From contig JAUZSP010000010.1 in assembly GCA_030949385.1 (NCBI GenBank), positions 90,313-154,312 on the forward strand: DNA of 64,000 nucleotides, in the 5' to 3' direction. Both the position numbers and the translations under genes were made by a program. Shown piece by piece: positions 19,806-27,843 of the stretch. Positions within the stretch are counted from its first letter, which is position 1, and each line of letters begins with the position of its first letter. Under the pieces are notes generated by a model, which searched no databases, was not told the DNA's origin, and saw only the letters and a list, made by a program, of their open reading frames with translations. Origin of the DNA: Gammaproteobacteria bacterium. Its GTDB lineage: Bacteria > Pseudomonadota > Gammaproteobacteria > JAUZRS01.

Positions 19806-20159
19806 TTAGGAGACGTAGCCGACGATTTTTTCTTCCGTGATCGGTTTACTGACAAATGAGATACCCAGCTTACTGGCGCGTTGTTGTACGCTTTTTTGCA
19901 CGTTGGCGGTTAACAGACACATGTTGGCCTGTGGGAATTGGTCTTTTAATTGTTCAGCCAGTTCCATGCCGTCGATGCCCGGCATATTGAGATCGATGGT
20001 CATCCAGTCAATTTGCTCACCGTTGACTTTTTGCAGTGCCTCTTCCCCTGAACCTGCTTCAATGATTTTCCACTCGGGGTGGGCAACATGAACAAAATTT
20101 TTCACCATCATGCGAGTTAAGCGGCTGTCGTCTACCACCAACATGGTTTGTACTGTCAT
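19806..20159 (-). CDS. CheY-like single-domain response regulator
   Basis: A stand-alone receiver of 117 residues with all key residues: acidic pair DD (10-11), phospho-acceptor Asp56 in TIDLNMPGIDG, Thr in CLLTANVQ, and Lys in SFVSKPITEE. It has no output domain, so it acts by protein contact, as CheY does on the flagellar motor, or as a phosphate carrier. It starts the probable three-gene operon with the CheC-like phosphatase and the REC-GGDEF-EAL protein. The cognate kinase is not obvious. The kinase encoded on the opposite strand 157 bp away has its own receiver partner but could also feed this one. Confidence 0.9.
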   Translation of the reverse strand: MTVQTMLVVDDSRLTRMMVKNFVHVAHPEWKIIEAGSGEEALQKVNGEQIDWMTIDLNMPGIDGMELAEQLKDQFPQANMCLLTANVQKSVQQRASKLGISFVSKPITEEKIVGYVS

Positions 20160-20316
20160 CGGTAATGCCCTTTATTGTGTGGTTGGATTGTGAATCACCT
20201 GTTACTTGGCTCTATCGGTCTGAACTAGAAATACTTAAAGGTTTATTTTGCTCGGTGATTTTTTTGTGGCCTGCTTTAAGTTCGTACCGAGATAACCGAT
20301 AAGTAGGATAGGCAAT

Positions 20317-21105
20317 ATGTTTTTATCCCTATTAATTGATGCGAGGGTGTTTATGCAGACGTTAGCAGTGCAGGACATTGAAGTTGAAAGTCTGAAAGCG
20401 ATAAATCGGGATTTGCTTCGCTCCAATGCAGAGTTGGAGCAGTTTGCTTACATTGCTTCCCATGATCTGCAAGAGCCACTCCGTACCGTGACCAGTTTTT
20501 TACAGCTGTTACAGAGCAACTGCGGTAATGAGCTGAGTAGCGAGGGCAAGCAGTACATCGATTTTGCGGTACAGGGCAGCAATCGCATGAAGATGTTGGT
20601 TAATGGTCTGTTGGAGTTTTCACGTCTGAGCAGTCAAGAAAAAGAGCTGAATGAGGTGGGCAGTGGCGCGGTGTTGTTGGCGGTGTTGGAGAATTTGGAA
20701 TTGTCGATTGGTGACAGTGGGGCTTTGATTGAATACGGGCAATTGCCGATGGTGATGGCGGACAGTCACCAATTGCAGTTGCTGTTGCAAAATTTGATTT
20801 CAAATTCGATTAAGTACCGTTGCGAAGGAGATCTGAAAATTCGCCTTAATGCAGAGTGGCTGGAGGGTTTTTGGCGGTTTTCTGTGACGGATAACGGCAT
20901 TGGCATGGAGCCGCAACATTTTGATCGGATTTTTAAAATATTTCAGCGCTTGCACGCGCAAGGTGAATATTCTGGGGTTGGTATTGGACTTGCGATGTGT
21001 AAAAAAATTGTTGAACGCCATGGCGGAAAAATATGGGTGAAGTCTGATGTGGGTGTGGGTGCAACGTTCTATTTTACTTTAAAAGGTCTGCCGCATGATG
21101 AATAA
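20317..21105 (+). CDS. Sensor-less histidine kinase
   Basis: A 262-residue soluble kinase with a short helical N-terminus and no sensory domain. HisKA carries phospho-acceptor His49 in FAYIASHDLQEPLRTV, the version typical of phytochrome-like kinases. HATPase motifs are NLISNSIKY (N box), DNGIGM (G1) and SGVGIGLAMCKKIVERHGG (G2). Stops lie just upstream in frame, so no missing sensor is hidden there; the ATG at 20317 or the ATG at 20353 could be the true start. The gene overlaps the downstream receiver gene by 11 bp, so the two are translationally coupled and probably a cognate pair. What regulates the kinase is unknown; a partner protein supplying the signal is likely. Confidence 0.9.
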   Translation: MFLSLLIDARVFMQTLAVQDIEVESLKAINRDLLRSNAELEQFAYIASHDLQEPLRTVTSFLQLLQSNCGNELSSEGKQYIDFAVQGSNRMKMLVNGLLEFSRLSSQEKELNEVGSGAVLLAVLENLELSIGDSGALIEYGQLPMVMADSHQLQLLLQNLISNSIKYRCEGDLKIRLNAEWLEGFWRFSVTDNGIGMEPQHFDRIFKIFQRLHAQGEYSGVGIGLAMCKKIVERHGGKIWVKSDVGVGATFYFTLKGLPHDE

Positions 21106-21553
21106 ACAACTTGAAAAAAGTTCGATGGATGTGTTGCTGGTGGAGGATGATATGGCGCATCAAATGTTGACCAAAAAAGCCTTTATGAGTGTTGGTTTGC
21201 CGTGTCGCATTAGCATTGCCAATAACGGCGAAGAAGCGATGGCCTTTTTATACAAAGAAGCACCATTTTTTGACGTTAAGCGGCCGGATCTTATTTTATT
21301 GGACCTGAATATGCCCAAGATGGACGGTCATGAAGTGTTGAAGGAGGTAAAAAATAACCCTGATTTAGCACAAATACCGGTGGTGGTGTTGAGTACTTCG
21401 AATAACCCCATTGACGTGCAAGCCTGTTACGCAGAACACGCCAACTCTTTTTTGCAAAAACATGTGGATATGGAGTGTTTTATCAGAGCGGTGGATGTGT
21501 TAAAGCAGTACTGGTTTGAACAGGTGCTGTTACCCGAAGAGCTGGACCATTAA
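21095..21553 (+). CDS. Single-domain response regulator (Rcp1-like)
   Basis: A 152-residue receiver with the extended loop typical of Rcp1-type regulators that pair with phytochrome-like kinases (FLYKEAPFFDVKRPDLILLD). The acidic residues are in LLVEDD, the phospho-acceptor is Asp70 (LLDLNMPKMDG), the Ser/Thr is in VVLSTSNN, and the Lys is in FLQKHVD. There is no output domain. It overlaps the kinase gene at 20317-21105 and is almost certainly its partner. The gene ends five bases before the tRNA-Arg gene on the opposite strand. Confidence 0.9.
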   Translation: MMNKQLEKSSMDVLLVEDDMAHQMLTKKAFMSVGLPCRISIANNGEEAMAFLYKEAPFFDVKRPDLILLDLNMPKMDGHEVLKEVKNNPDLAQIPVVVLSTSNNPIDVQACYAEHANSFLQKHVDMECFIRAVDVLKQYWFEQVLLPEELDH

Positions 21554-21557
21554 AATT

Positions 21558-21634
21558 TGGCGCCCCGAGCAGGATTCGAACCTGCGACTTCTCCCTTAGG
21601 AGGGGAGCGCTCTATCCAGCTGAGCTACCGAGGC
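21558..21634 (-). tRNA. tRNA-Arg (anticodon CCU)
   Basis: A 77-base cloverleaf including an encoded CCA end. On the minus strand the acceptor GCCTCGG pairs with TCGGGGC with two wobble pairs. The D arm is GCTC...GAGC, the anticodon stem CTCCC/GGGAG encloses the loop CTCCTAA (anticodon CCT, reading AGG), and the T arm is GCAGG TTCGAAT CCTGC. It is transcribed away from the receiver gene and toward it in convergent arrangement. Confidence 0.95.
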
Positions 21635-21656
21635 GTGCGCTGCATTTTAATCCCCC

Positions 21657-23225
21657 TTAATCCATAAACGCAAGTTGCAGAACGTAGCCTTCTTGATTGT
21701 CGATGTTGATGATCTGATCTGCTTCGTCGGGTTGCAGCGCTTGGTATTTTTTTATCTGCTGTTGTAATACCTGAAGATCCGCTTCTGAAGCGTCATTGCC
21801 CTTTTCTTGACGCGCCTTGATGCGTTGTTTTAACAGCGTTTCATCGGCGTGAATGTCGAGAAGAACAAAGGCGATGCTGTTATCGTGTGCCAATTGTTTA
21901 AACCCAGCGCGTTGGGCTGGATCCAGCAGCGTGGCGTCAATCAGCGGCGAGAAGCCGCTGGTTAAAACCAGCTCACTCAGATCTTGCAGGTGTTGGTAGG
22001 TTTTTGTTGTTGCTTCAGAGCTGTAAAGGTCGTCATTGAGGCTGCTGTTTGAGTTTTGGTGTGTCTCCAGACCGAACAGGCGTTTGCGTTCCAGATCGGA
22101 GCGCAGACGAATAAAACCGTACTGTTCTACTGCCTGTTGGCTGAGGTGACTTTTGCCGCTGCCAGAGAGGCCGTGGGTGGCGCAGAGATGGGGTTTTTTA
22201 GCGCTGGTGTAGGTTTCGGCCAGATCGGTGTAACTGCGATACTGTGCCATGGCTTGCTGTTGTTCTGTGTCGCTTAGACCCTCTTGTGCAAGGCGAAAGC
22301 TGGCGATTTTAGCCCGTACCAAAGCCCGGTAAACCTGATAAAAACGCAGCAGTTGTAACCCTTGATAATCGCCACTCTGTTCCAGATAGGCGTTCAAAAA
22401 CCGACGTGCTAATTTTGGCGCTTTGCGGTCGTCCAGATCCATAATCAAAAAAGCAATTTCGCTGATGACGTCAATCCAACGAAAAGATTCATTAAATTCA
22501 ATGCCGTCAAAGAGGCTGATTTTGTCATCTTGAAGGGTCATGTTGCCCAGATGCATGTCACCGTGACACTCACGGATAAAGCCCTTCAATTTGCGTTCTT
22601 GTAGCAGGGGTTTGAGTTGCTGGTAGTGCTGTTGGCTCCACTGTTCAAGGCGTTTTAGCTGAGCCACCGCGTCAGGTTCTTTGATCAGTGGATAGAGTTG
22701 ATCAAAGTTTTGCTGCATCGGAGCAAAGACCTCTTCGGCGGTGCCTAAGGTTGAGCTTTCGTCTGCAATCGCCACCTGCTGATGAAAGCGCTGCACGTCG
22801 GTGGCGAGGGCATCCATCTGTGAACCGTTGAGGTTGCCTTTTGCCAGCTGTTTATCGAGCAGGTCCTGCTGGGAAAACTGCCTCATTTTTACCGCGTATT
22901 CGATGATCTCTCCCTCAGAACCAAAATGTGGCGCGTCAATGCTGCCGCGCAGGGCAACCACATCAAGGTAGAGGTCGGGTGCCAAACGGCGATTGAGACG
23001 CAGCTCTTCTTCACAAAAATGGCGGCGTTGTTCCAGTGAGGTGAAGTCGAGGAAACCAAAGTTGACCGGTTTTTTGATCTTGTAGGCAAACTCACCGCAG
23101 AGAATCACGGTGGAGATGTGGGTTTCGATGCGTTCCAGTTGTTTGACACTGTGCGGAAAATTATTTTCAGAGGAACAGAGATTTTGGATCAAGGTTTGCT
23201 GTTGTGAATAAAGAGCGGTGCTCAT
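21657..23225 (-). CDS. Aminoglycoside-phosphotransferase-like and P-loop kinase fusion protein
   Basis: A 522-residue cytoplasmic two-domain protein. The first 330 residues have a kinase fold of the APH type, with ECHGDMHLGNMTL (catalytic loop) and SLFDGIEFNESFRWID (metal-binding Asp). The C-terminal part is a P-loop kinase with Walker A GLSGSGKSH (about 351-358) and the substrate/lid pattern RLRSDLERKRLFG. Fusions of this kind (COG2187 with COG0645) are widespread in Proteobacteria and generally annotated as AAA-family ATPase or gluconate-kinase-like; the substrate is not established. Despite the APH resemblance it is not evidence for antibiotic resistance. It stands alone between the tRNA and pomA. 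Confidence 0.85.
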   Translation of the reverse strand: MSTALYSQQQTLIQNLCSSENNFPHSVKQLERIETHISTVILCGEFAYKIKKPVNFGFLDFTSLEQRRHFCEEELRLNRRLAPDLYLDVVALRGSIDAPHFGSEGEIIEYAVKMRQFSQQDLLDKQLAKGNLNGSQMDALATDVQRFHQQVAIADESSTLGTAEEVFAPMQQNFDQLYPLIKEPDAVAQLKRLEQWSQQHYQQLKPLLQERKLKGFIRECHGDMHLGNMTLQDDKISLFDGIEFNESFRWIDVISEIAFLIMDLDDRKAPKLARRFLNAYLEQSGDYQGLQLLRFYQVYRALVRAKIASFRLAQEGLSDTEQQQAMAQYRSYTDLAETYTSAKKPHLCATHGLSGSGKSHLSQQAVEQYGFIRLRSDLERKRLFGLETHQNSNSSLNDDLYSSEATTKTYQHLQDLSELVLTSGFSPLIDATLLDPAQRAGFKQLAHDNSIAFVLLDIHADETLLKQRIKARQEKGNDASEADLQVLQQQIKKYQALQPDEADQIINIDNQEGYVLQLAFMD

Positions 23226-23319
23226 ACGGTTTCGATTCCTATCAAGTCAGTGGTTTGGCGCAGGATAGAACAATTGCTGCTGGGATTCTATTTTTATAAC
23301 GGTTGTAGGGAGTGCAGAG

Positions 23320-24081
23320 ATGGATTTAGCCACGTTATTGGGCGTGTTGGCGGTGACGGGGGTGATCGTAGGGTCGATTCTGCTCGGTGGCGATGCGATG
23401 GTGTTTATTAATGTACCGTCGTTGATCATTGTGTTTGGTGGCACGATTGCGGTGGTGTTGACCCGCGTCACCTTGGGGCAGTTTTTAAGCTCTTTTGGCA
23501 TTGCGTTGAAAGCGTTTTTGTATAAAAGCACCGCCCCTGAAGATCTAATCACTGAAGCCGTTGAACTGGCCAACATTGCTCGTAAAGAGGGTATTTTGGC
23601 GCTGGAGGAGCGAGAGATTAACCACCCTTTTTTGAAAAAAGGCATTGGTCTCTGCATTGACGGTCATCCGCCTGAGATGGTGAACCGGATGTTGGCTAAG
23701 GACATTAATTTGACCATCGAACGTCATGATATCGGTGTCAGCATGTTTAAGTCCACGGGCGATGCGGCTCCGGCAATGGGCATGATTGGTACTTTGATTG
23801 GTCTGGTGCAGATGTTGTCGAATATGTCTGATCCCAAGTCCATCGGTCCAGCGATGGCGGTGGCACTGTTAACGACGTTGTACGGCGCGGTGATTGCCAC
23901 CGCCTTTGCCTTGCCGATTGCGGAGAAATTAAAACTCAGAAGCAACGAAGAGAAGCTCAATAAAGCCTTGATCATTGAATCCATCTCTGGCGTACAGGAG
24001 GGGGTTAATCCAAGAGTGTTGGAGCAGTTATTGATGAACTTCTTACCCGAGAGCAAACGGGTCTCATCAAGTGATGACTGA
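23320..24081 (+). CDS. pomA: Flagellar stator protein PomA/MotA
   Basis: Inner-membrane stator subunit that with PomB forms the ion channel driving flagellar rotation. The 253-residue product starts directly in a membrane segment (MDLATLLGVLAVTGVIVGSI), without the longer N-terminus of proton-type MotA. It has four predicted TM helices, a cytoplasmic loop with charged residues for FliG contact (EEREINHPFLKKG) and the signatures GDAAPAMGMIGTLIGLVQML and GPAMAVALLTTLYGAVIA. That arrangement is nearer the sodium-driven PomA group than E. coli MotA, though ion choice is inferred. pomB begins 16 bp downstream and a PilZ gene follows. Confidence 0.93.
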   Translation: MDLATLLGVLAVTGVIVGSILLGGDAMVFINVPSLIIVFGGTIAVVLTRVTLGQFLSSFGIALKAFLYKSTAPEDLITEAVELANIARKEGILALEEREINHPFLKKGIGLCIDGHPPEMVNRMLAKDINLTIERHDIGVSMFKSTGDAAPAMGMIGTLIGLVQMLSNMSDPKSIGPAMAVALLTTLYGAVIATAFALPIAEKLKLRSNEEKLNKALIIESISGVQEGVNPRVLEQLLMNFLPESKRVSSSDD

Positions 24082-24097
24082 ATTTTTGGGATGAAGC

Positions 24098-24952
24098 ATG
24101 GACGATGAAGCCGTATGTGAGTGTGAAGAGGGCATACCCGGCTGGGTCATGACCTTTGCCGACTTGATGTCACTGCTGATGTGCTTTTTTGTGTTGTTGC
24201 TGTCGTTTTCTGAAATGGACGTGCAAAAGTACAAGCAAGTTGCGGGTTCAATGAAATTTGCTTTTGGGGTGCAGCGCGAGATTAAAGCCAAGGAGATCCC
24301 AAAAGGCACCAGTGTGGTGGCACAGGAGTTCAGTCCTGGTAAACCGGTACCGACTCCGTTGATTCAAATTCGGCAGATGACTACGGAAGAGTATAAACAG
24401 AATTTGGACTTTACCGACTCTGATGCCAAAGGCGCTGCACAGGATATGCAAGAGGCGATCAAACGGGCAAAAAAGCGAGCGGAAAAGTTGAAAAAAAGTT
24501 TGGCCAGAGAAATAAAGTTAGGTTTGTTAGAGGTGCTGACAGAGCGTGAAAAGGTGATTTTACGCATTCGTGAGCGTGGTTCGTTTTCTTCGGGTAAGGC
24601 GGCCTTAAAGCCCAGCTTTATTCCTGTTTTAAATCGCATTGGTCACTCTTTGAAAAAGAGTGATGGTCAAATTATTGTGGCAGGGCATACGGATAATCTG
24701 CCCATTTCAACTCGGCAATTTTCATCAAATTGGGTTTTGTCGGCCAGCCGTGCTGCCAGTGTGGTGCATTTCTTAACCCAGCATGCAAAATTGAATTCGA
24801 AACGTTTTGAAATTCGAGCGCACGCGGATGTGGTGCCACTGGCGACCAACTCGATTCGAGCAGGACGGGCTAAAAACCGTCGTATAGAGATTATTTTAGT
24901 GGAAGAAATCATGCAACAGAAGCCATCAAAAAACCGTGTAGTGAGGAGGTAG
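24098..24952 (+). CDS. pomB: Flagellar stator protein PomB/MotB
   Basis: The partner of PomA that anchors the stator to peptidoglycan. The 284-residue product has a short acidic N-terminus, one TM helix (FADLMSLLMCFFVLLLSFSEMD) carrying the ion-binding Asp22, a helical charged linker (about 115-150, KRAKKRAEKLKK) and a C-terminal OmpA-like domain with IIVAGHTDNLPIS and the NR(R)IEI ending (AGRAKNRRIEIIL). Length is close to the family. It is preceded by pomA and followed after 2 bp by a PilZ-domain gene, forming a three-gene operon that could couple stator function to c-di-GMP. Confidence 0.93.
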   Translation: MDDEAVCECEEGIPGWVMTFADLMSLLMCFFVLLLSFSEMDVQKYKQVAGSMKFAFGVQREIKAKEIPKGTSVVAQEFSPGKPVPTPLIQIRQMTTEEYKQNLDFTDSDAKGAAQDMQEAIKRAKKRAEKLKKSLAREIKLGLLEVLTEREKVILRIRERGSFSSGKAALKPSFIPVLNRIGHSLKKSDGQIIVAGHTDNLPISTRQFSSNWVLSASRAASVVHFLTQHAKLNSKRFEIRAHADVVPLATNSIRAGRAKNRRIEIILVEEIMQQKPSKNRVVRR

Positions 24953-24954
24953 GA

Positions 24955-25545
24955 GTGTCTAATCCAGCAGAGAGGCGGCGTTATTTTCGGATAGATGATC
25001 AGCTGTCGTTGCAGTGTCGATCTATCGAGGATGAGGCCGTTGATAGTTTTGCTTATCAGCGGGATATGTTTAGTATCTATAGTACCTTTTTGGGTAAAAA
25101 TGAGAAAAAATTACCGCTCTTTAAGGTAATTGAAAAGAAGTATTCTGATGTGGCTGAGTATTTACAGTTTATGGATGAAAAGATTAACTCTTTAGCCAAA
25201 TTGTTTGTTTCTAAAGAGGCGATGTTGCCGGATGTACCGACGCATAATGTCAATTTGAGCGCCCAAGGAATGCGGTTTTTTTCTCAGGAAGATTACCAAA
25301 AGGGGGGGCTGATTGAGATGCGGGTAAAACTGTTTCCATCAAGAATATTTATGATGTTGTACGCGCGCGTTGTCTCTTGCATTGTGTGCAGTGACGGTTT
25401 GGAGCAAGGCAATCAGTTTTTGGTGTCGGTGGATTATGAGTACATTCACGACGAAGATCGAGAGGCGATTATCAAGCATACGCACAAAAAACAGTTGCGT
25501 GATCTGCACAATAAAAAGCGCGATGAGACGATGAGTTTTGGTTAA
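24955..25545 (+). CDS. PilZ-domain protein, probable c-di-GMP receptor
   Basis: A 196-residue cytoplasmic protein with the two halves of a PilZ c-di-GMP site: RRRYFR at residues 7-12 and NLSAQGMRF near 99-107. An insertion of about 80 residues, mostly helical (KVIEKKYSDVAEYLQFMDEKIN), separates the first arginines from the rest of the barrel, which is unusual for small PilZ proteins. The start is GTG 24955 behind a strong AGGAGG. It is the last gene of the pomAB transcript, and a terminator follows. By analogy with YcgR-type brakes it may tune the stator according to c-di-GMP level; this is inference from position. Confidence 0.85.
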   Translation: MSNPAERRRYFRIDDQLSLQCRSIEDEAVDSFAYQRDMFSIYSTFLGKNEKKLPLFKVIEKKYSDVAEYLQFMDEKINSLAKLFVSKEAMLPDVPTHNVNLSAQGMRFFSQEDYQKGGLIEMRVKLFPSRIFMMLYARVVSCIVCSDGLEQGNQFLVSVDYEYIHDEDREAIIKHTHKKQLRDLHNKKRDETMSFG

Positions 25546-25574
25546 CGTATCGGCTGCATTGTCTGTTTTGGTAG

Positions 25575-25608
25575 GACGGCATCCAGTCGGAAGCCGTCTT
25601 TGTTTTCT
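25575..25608 (+). terminator. Rho-independent terminator after the pomAB-PilZ operon
   Basis: A 6-bp stem GACGGC/GCCGTC with a 12-base loop followed by TTTGTTTT lies about 30 bp after the PilZ stop. Confidence 0.75.
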
Positions 25609-25618
25609 AACAACACAT

Positions 25619-25969
25619 TTAGGAAACTTCTAAATGCGAGGCTTTTTCCATGATTTCCCGTTTTAAGAGCGAACGGGTGGGTTCGTCAATGCTCGACCAT
25701 GCCTTGGCAATGTCGATTGCTTCTTTATCCAGTGTGGGTGCGTCTTCTTGACCGAACATCAGCCAGGAAGGGGTGACACTCAAAGCATCGGATAAACTTT
25801 GGATCTTACGCGGGCGTAAGCTCTTGCCGTTTTCGATTTTTTGGATGACGGCCTGAGTTGTGCCTGCTTTCGCTGCCAACTGTTCCTGAGTCCAATGTTT
25901 GGCCTTACGGCTGTGTCTCAGACGATCACCTAATGTGGTTGGTCCACCTTGATACGTTGCATTTGCCAT
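25619..25969 (-). CDS. XRE-family helix-turn-helix regulator
   Basis: A small DNA-binding protein of 116 residues. The HTH of the lambda-repressor type covers about residues 12-68: LGDRLRHSRKAKHWTQEQLAAKAG, TTQAVIQKIENGKSLRPRKIQSLSDALSV. A helical tail follows (AIDIAKAWSSIDEPTRSLLKREIME) that probably mediates dimerisation. The frame is open to 26008, but the ATG at 25969 has AGGACA upstream and gives the usual N-terminus. It lies alone, convergent with the PilZ gene, next to a long non-coding stretch that may hold its operators. Target genes cannot be inferred; there is no toxin or phage gene beside it. Confidence 0.88.
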   Translation of the reverse strand: MANATYQGGPTTLGDRLRHSRKAKHWTQEQLAAKAGTTQAVIQKIENGKSLRPRKIQSLSDALSVTPSWLMFGQEDAPTLDKEAIDIAKAWSSIDEPTRSLLKREIMEKASHLEVS

Positions 25970-26671
25970 GTTTAATTGTCCTATGTTTTCCACTGTTTGT
26001 TGACACAAGTGTGCTGTTGTAATTAACGGCTAAGGCGTAACCTTCTTGACAATTTTATTACCACTGCCTTGGTATTCCATGACGTATATCCCTGACCTTT
26101 TTTATTTTTTGGTCAATTCAAAACAGTTTCAGTTTGAATTTATCAGTCATTGTCTAGCTGGAAAAAACAGATCCAGAGGTTACTTTAAAAGCCCTATTAC
26201 CGTTTAACAAACACATCATCCAATTCCAACAACCTAACGTTGCCTGCTTAGACTGCTACTGGAACCTACAGTTCCGAAAGCCCTTCTTGAGAAAATAATT
26301 CTTTATAGAAGCAAGCTAAAGATTTTCCTTTGGAACTGCCTCTTCGTGTTCTGCGACTTTCGGTAGTTATTTTGACACATTGAATTACTGAATGGCTAAT
26401 AAAAAGTGTTTTTTGTTTGAAATGAGCTGTTGTTGGTTGTTTTTTGTACAAAAAAGGGGTTGTTTCGCCATTAAATTGACGATCAACGGTATGAGATAGA
26501 GAGTAATAGGATTTTTGTGTGTAGGTATTTAGGTAAACACACGATTGTTGGTAAAGCATAAAGTACTCAATATGTCACAATTGTCATATCATATTGGTGT
26601 TTCTTGGGGTGTCATAGGGAAGTGATACTGCTTCAATTAAGAGGATTATAATTCTTTTTTTATTTGGGTGA
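25970..26671. other. Non-coding stretch of about 700 bases, AT-rich
   Basis: No convincing gene is present; an ORF of 97 codons on the minus strand (26266-26559) has no recognisable features and I rejected it. Visible structure includes TTGACA at 26046-26051 with a weak -10 (TGGTAT) 18 bases on, a GGAAC/GTTCC hairpin near 26261-26275, and a TGACC/GGTCA pair around a T-rich loop near 26094-26116. A possible operator lies at 26568-26596. It could hold the XRE regulator's control sites, a small RNA, or decayed sequence. Confidence 0.6.
26568..26596. promoter_or_regulatory. Candidate operator with inverted heptamers
   Basis: CAATATG (26568-26574) and CATATTG (26590-26596) are perfect inverted repeats around a central palindrome ACAATTGT (26577-26584) whose centre is 1.5 bases off that of the outer pair. 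It lies about 75 bp before truD and could bind a dimeric regulator, possibly the XRE protein. This rests on symmetry alone. Confidence 0.3.
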
Positions 26672-27727
26672 GTGATGAAAATGAGTGTATTGGAGAGTAA
26701 AACTGAAATGAAAGAGTGGGCAAGATTGTTAGATAAACCGATGCAGAAAGCGGTTTTGCGTTGCCAGCCAGCGGATTTTCAGGTGGATGAGGTATTGGGC
26801 TTTGAACCCAGTGGTGAAGGTGAACATTGGTTTTTACAGCTGGAAAAAACCGCCTTGAACAGCGATGAGGTGGCGAAAAGAGTGGCTGATTTAGCTCAAG
26901 TCAAACTCATGGACGTGGGTTACTCGGGTTTAAAAGATCGAAATGCCATTACTCGTCAGTGGTTCAGTGTCTATTTGCCTGGGAAAAGTGCGCCAGATTG
27001 GCAGAGTTTGAACAGCGAAAATGTTTCTGTCCTACAGGTAACGCAACATTCGAAAAAATTGCGTCGTGGGGTGCATAAAGCGAATCGTTTTGAGATTACC
27101 CTACGTGAATTTGAGGGCGATTTTAATGAATTAAAAAATCGACTCGGTTTTTTGCAAAAAAACGGGTTTGCTAATTATTTTGGTGAGCAGCGGTTTGGTC
27201 ACGGTGGACGTAATATTGATCGAGCATTGGCTCTGTTTGAGCGGCGTTTACGAAAAGTCTCACGAGCGAAAAAATCAATCTATTTGTCAGCGGCGCGTTC
27301 ATGGTTGTTCAATTGTGTGTTGTCAGAACGGATCAAGCAGGGACGTTGGGATCAGTTGCAGCAGGGCGATGTGGTGATGTTGCACGGTTCGCACAGCATT
27401 TTTGCCATTGAAACAGTGGACGAGTTATTACAGCAACGTTTGGCTGAGGGCGACATTCACCTCACAGGGCCGATGTGGGGTAAAGGCTGTTCTAAGCTGG
27501 GTGAAGAGGCGTACGCATGGGAGAAGGCGTGTATCGTCTCTGAGCCGCCTTTGACTGTGGGGCTGGAGGCCGCAGGGATGAAAATGGAGCGCCGACCGTT
27601 GCGGGTTTTTATTAAGGGTGTGGAGTTGATGGCGCTGGAAGCCGGTGTGGTGAGGTTGGCGTTTGAGTTGCCCACCGGCAGTTACGCCACCAGTTTGCTG
27701 CGGGAGTTGCTGAATTATCGGCAGTGA
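26672..27727 (+). CDS. truD: tRNA pseudouridine(13) synthase
   Basis: TruD converts uridine 13 of tRNA-Glu to pseudouridine. The 351-residue product has the catalytic motif GYSGLKDRNAIT (nucleophile Asp89), NRFEITLR, the signature ANYFGEQRFGHGGRNID and the C-terminal FELPTGSYATSLLREL. In many Gammaproteobacteria truD lies in a cluster with ispF and surE, but here it is alone after a 700-base gap, before rpfF. The start is taken as GTG 26672; ATG codons at the second and fourth positions are equally possible. It is unlike anything mobile and looks intact. Confidence 0.96.
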   Translation: MMKMSVLESKTEMKEWARLLDKPMQKAVLRCQPADFQVDEVLGFEPSGEGEHWFLQLEKTALNSDEVAKRVADLAQVKLMDVGYSGLKDRNAITRQWFSVYLPGKSAPDWQSLNSENVSVLQVTQHSKKLRRGVHKANRFEITLREFEGDFNELKNRLGFLQKNGFANYFGEQRFGHGGRNIDRALALFERRLRKVSRAKKSIYLSAARSWLFNCVLSERIKQGRWDQLQQGDVVMLHGSHSIFAIETVDELLQQRLAEGDIHLTGPMWGKGCSKLGEEAYAWEKACIVSEPPLTVGLEAAGMKMERRPLRVFIKGVELMALEAGVVRLAFELPTGSYATSLLRELLNYRQ

Positions 27728-27797
27728 TGTTTGGGTTGTCTGTCAGAATTGTCACCATAGTCTACTTGGTCTGACTTTTGCTCGGTAAGAAGCTAAT

Positions 27798-27811
27798 GCC
27801 GCTTGAGCGGC
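27798..27811 (+). other. Small hairpin in the leader of rpfF
   Basis: GCCGC TTGA GCGGC forms a 5-bp stem with a tetraloop 32 bases before the rpfF start (extendable by one A-T and one G-T pair). There is no T run, so it is not an ordinary terminator for truD; it may be a 5'-leader structure. Confidence 0.4.
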
Positions 27812-27843
27812 GTAACCGTCAAAAATACAAGTAGGATTCTTCA

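Noticed and set aside
22130..22640. Aminoglycoside resistance gene
   Set aside because: The APH-like domain belongs to a widespread fusion with a P-loop kinase of unknown substrate, not a resistance enzyme.
26266..26559. 97-codon minus-strand ORF
   Set aside because: No domain, no ribosome-binding site, low-complexity and AT-rich; probably chance.
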